Origin: Eonycteris spelaea
Lineage: Eukaryota > Chordata > Mammalia > Chiroptera > Pteropodidae
Assembly: GCA_003508835.1 (NCBI GenBank)
Contig: PUFA01000081.1
Coordinates: forward strand, 5,952,001 to 6,016,000
Direction: 5' to 3'
DNA length: 64,000 bases
In this document: piece by piece, positions 63,195-64,000 of the stretch
Layout of the letters: every line of letters starts with the position of its first letter
Numbering within the stretch: position 1 is the first letter of the stretch
The notes under the pieces: model-generated
What the model was told of the DNA's origin: nothing
What the model saw: only the letters and a program-made list of their open reading frames with translations
The model's database searches: none
Position numbers and translations under genes: made by a program

Positions 63195-63549
63195 TAAAAT
63201 AAGAAGTGTTGGCAATAATGTAGAGAAACTGGAACCCTTGTGCTTTCCTGGTCGGAATGTAAAATGGTACAGTCACTGCAGAAAAAGTCTGTGGCAGTTC
63301 CTCAAAAAGTTAAGCATAGAATGACCATATGATCCAGCAATTCTCTTTCTGGGCATATATCCAAAAATATCAAAAGCAGAGACTCAAGTAGATACTTTTA
63401 CACCAATATTCAAAACAGCATTATTCACAACAGCAATAGATAAAAATACCCAAGTGTCCAAAACAGATAAATGGATAAACAAAATGTGGTCTATACATAC
63501 AATGGAATACTTTTCAGCCATAGAAAGAAAGAATTTCTGGTACATGCTG
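63195..63549 (+). mobile_element. L1 ORF2 3' end, left part of a split element
   Basis: 'atgaccatatgatccagcaa', 'aaacagcattattcacaaca' and 'tggtctatacatacaatgga' are the L1 ORF2 C-terminal region in sense. The text stops at 'acatgctg' and resumes at 63943 after an insertion. Confidence 0.85.
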
Positions 63550-63942
63550 TTTGCTAGGGCTGTAATAACAAAGTACCATACACTGGATGGCTTAAACAAG
63601 AAAAATTTATTTTCTATAATTCCGGAGGCTAGAAGTCCAAGATAAGGTGTCGGCAGGGTTGGTTCCTTCTGGGGTAGTGAAGGAAGGATCTGTTCAAGGC
63701 TCCTCTCCTCGGCTTTTAGATGGTCATCTTCTCCCTTTGTCTTTACATGGTCTTCCCCCTATAAATTTTCTCTTCTTATTAAGGACACCAGTCATATTAA
63801 ATTAGGGTCCACCCTAACAATCTCATTTTAACTTAATTATCTCTATAAAACCTCATCTCCAAATATGGTTATATTCTGAGTACTAGGGGTCACATCTATA
63901 ACATGTAAATTTTAGTTGGGGGGGGACACAATTAAGCTCATA
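63550..63942 (-). mobile_element. LTR/MaLR-like element inserted into L1
   Basis: 'tttgctagggctgtaataac', 'aattccggaggctagaagtc', 'taaggacaccagtcatatta' and 'ggggacacaattaagctcat' form a common mammalian LTR-type repeat in complement. The same 8 bases, acatgctg, occur just before (63542-63549) and just after (63943-63950), and the L1 text continues across. I favour MaLR but am unsure of the family. Confidence 0.65.
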
Positions 63943-64000
63943 ACATGCTGCAATGTGGATAAACCTTGAAACTTTTATGCTAAGCAAATAAGACAAACAC
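63943..64000 (+). mobile_element. L1 ORF2 3' end, right part of the split element
   Basis: 'catgctgcaatgtggataaa' and 'tgctaagcaaataagacaaa' continue the L1 interrupted at 63549. The element runs off the window edge. Confidence 0.8.

Larger units (their letters stand above)
43516..64000. other. Intergenic region downstream of LMCD1
   Basis: No exon of another gene was recognised. In human the next protein-coding gene beyond LMCD1 is SSUH2, tens of kilobases away, and a lncRNA (LINC00312) lies close to the LMCD1 3' end; neither can be shown from sequence alone. Minor repeats: L2-like (-) at 44746-44890, 46895-46925, 51900-52080 and 61740-61925; L2-like (+) at about 47440-47810; MIR-like (+) at 52225-52455; MIR-like (-) at 53765-53900 and twice within 57695-57925. 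An A run lies at 44155-44173 and a CT run at 59612-59628. Stretches 47870-48410, 49580-51890, 52470-53580, 54320-55330, 56320-57690, 57930-59090, 60620-61730 and 62700-63180 show nothing I can name with confidence. 50500-50720, 59690-60380 and 61940-62125 look like old LTR-type repeats. Confidence 0.75.

Noticed and set aside
1..64000. CRISPR arrays, operons, prokaryotic mobile elements, tRNA or rRNA genes
   Set aside because: The window is vertebrate. No regularly spaced repeats, tRNA cloverleaf or rRNA sequence were recognised; tRNA-like words belong to MIR copies.
43516..64000. Exons of the next gene (SSUH2 in human) or LINC00312
   Set aside because: No coding exon with splice signals was recognised, and a lncRNA cannot be supported from sequence alone.

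Overview
The window is nuclear DNA from a placental mammal that is probably not human. It carries the 3' part of one multi-exon protein-coding gene on the + strand, LMCD1 (LIM and cysteine-rich domains 1, also called dyxin). The rest is introns and intergenic DNA filled with old, diverged mammalian repeats: MIR, L2, HAL1, L1M, hAT-Charlie/MER elements and LTRs. No bacterial, viral or organellar gene organisation is present. No Alu and no other young lineage-specific SINE was recognised, so the species is not identified.

Layout: positions 1-17234 are the end of a long intron 1. The coding part of exon 1 (about 14 residues in human) was not found and probably lies upstream of the window. LMCD1 coding exons are at 17235-17323, 22792-23046, 29839-30168, 40922-41137 and 42853-43011 (stop), followed by a 3' UTR to about 43515 with two AATAAA signals. 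All introns are GT-AG and their phases agree. Positions 43516-64000 are intergenic: an L2 cluster, a HAL1 element (45080-46860), an L1M 3' region (48420-49560), an LTR-like block (55640-56311), L2 and L1 pieces, and an L1 interrupted by an LTR-like insertion at the right edge.

The exons encode an N-terminal Cys-rich motif, the PET domain and two C-terminal LIM zinc fingers. LMCD1 is known as a cofactor that represses GATA6 and acts in calcineurin/NFAT signalling in heart and smooth muscle.

The most important observation is a one-base deficit in coding exon 3 near 22850-22852. It breaks the reading frame between the Cys-rich motif and the PET domain and gives a TGA at 22877-22879 that overlaps an in-frame ATG (TGATG). 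Everything else in the gene is intact, so this is either a sequence error or a very recent lesion. Other structures of note are three perfect short-loop inverted repeats (21624-21652, 55335-55386, 59731-59777), a 51-nt dispersed direct duplication (43998-44048 and 45294-45344), a 32-nt tandem duplication (33656-33724), and four same-orientation copies of one hAT-type fossil. I found no convincing new molecular system.
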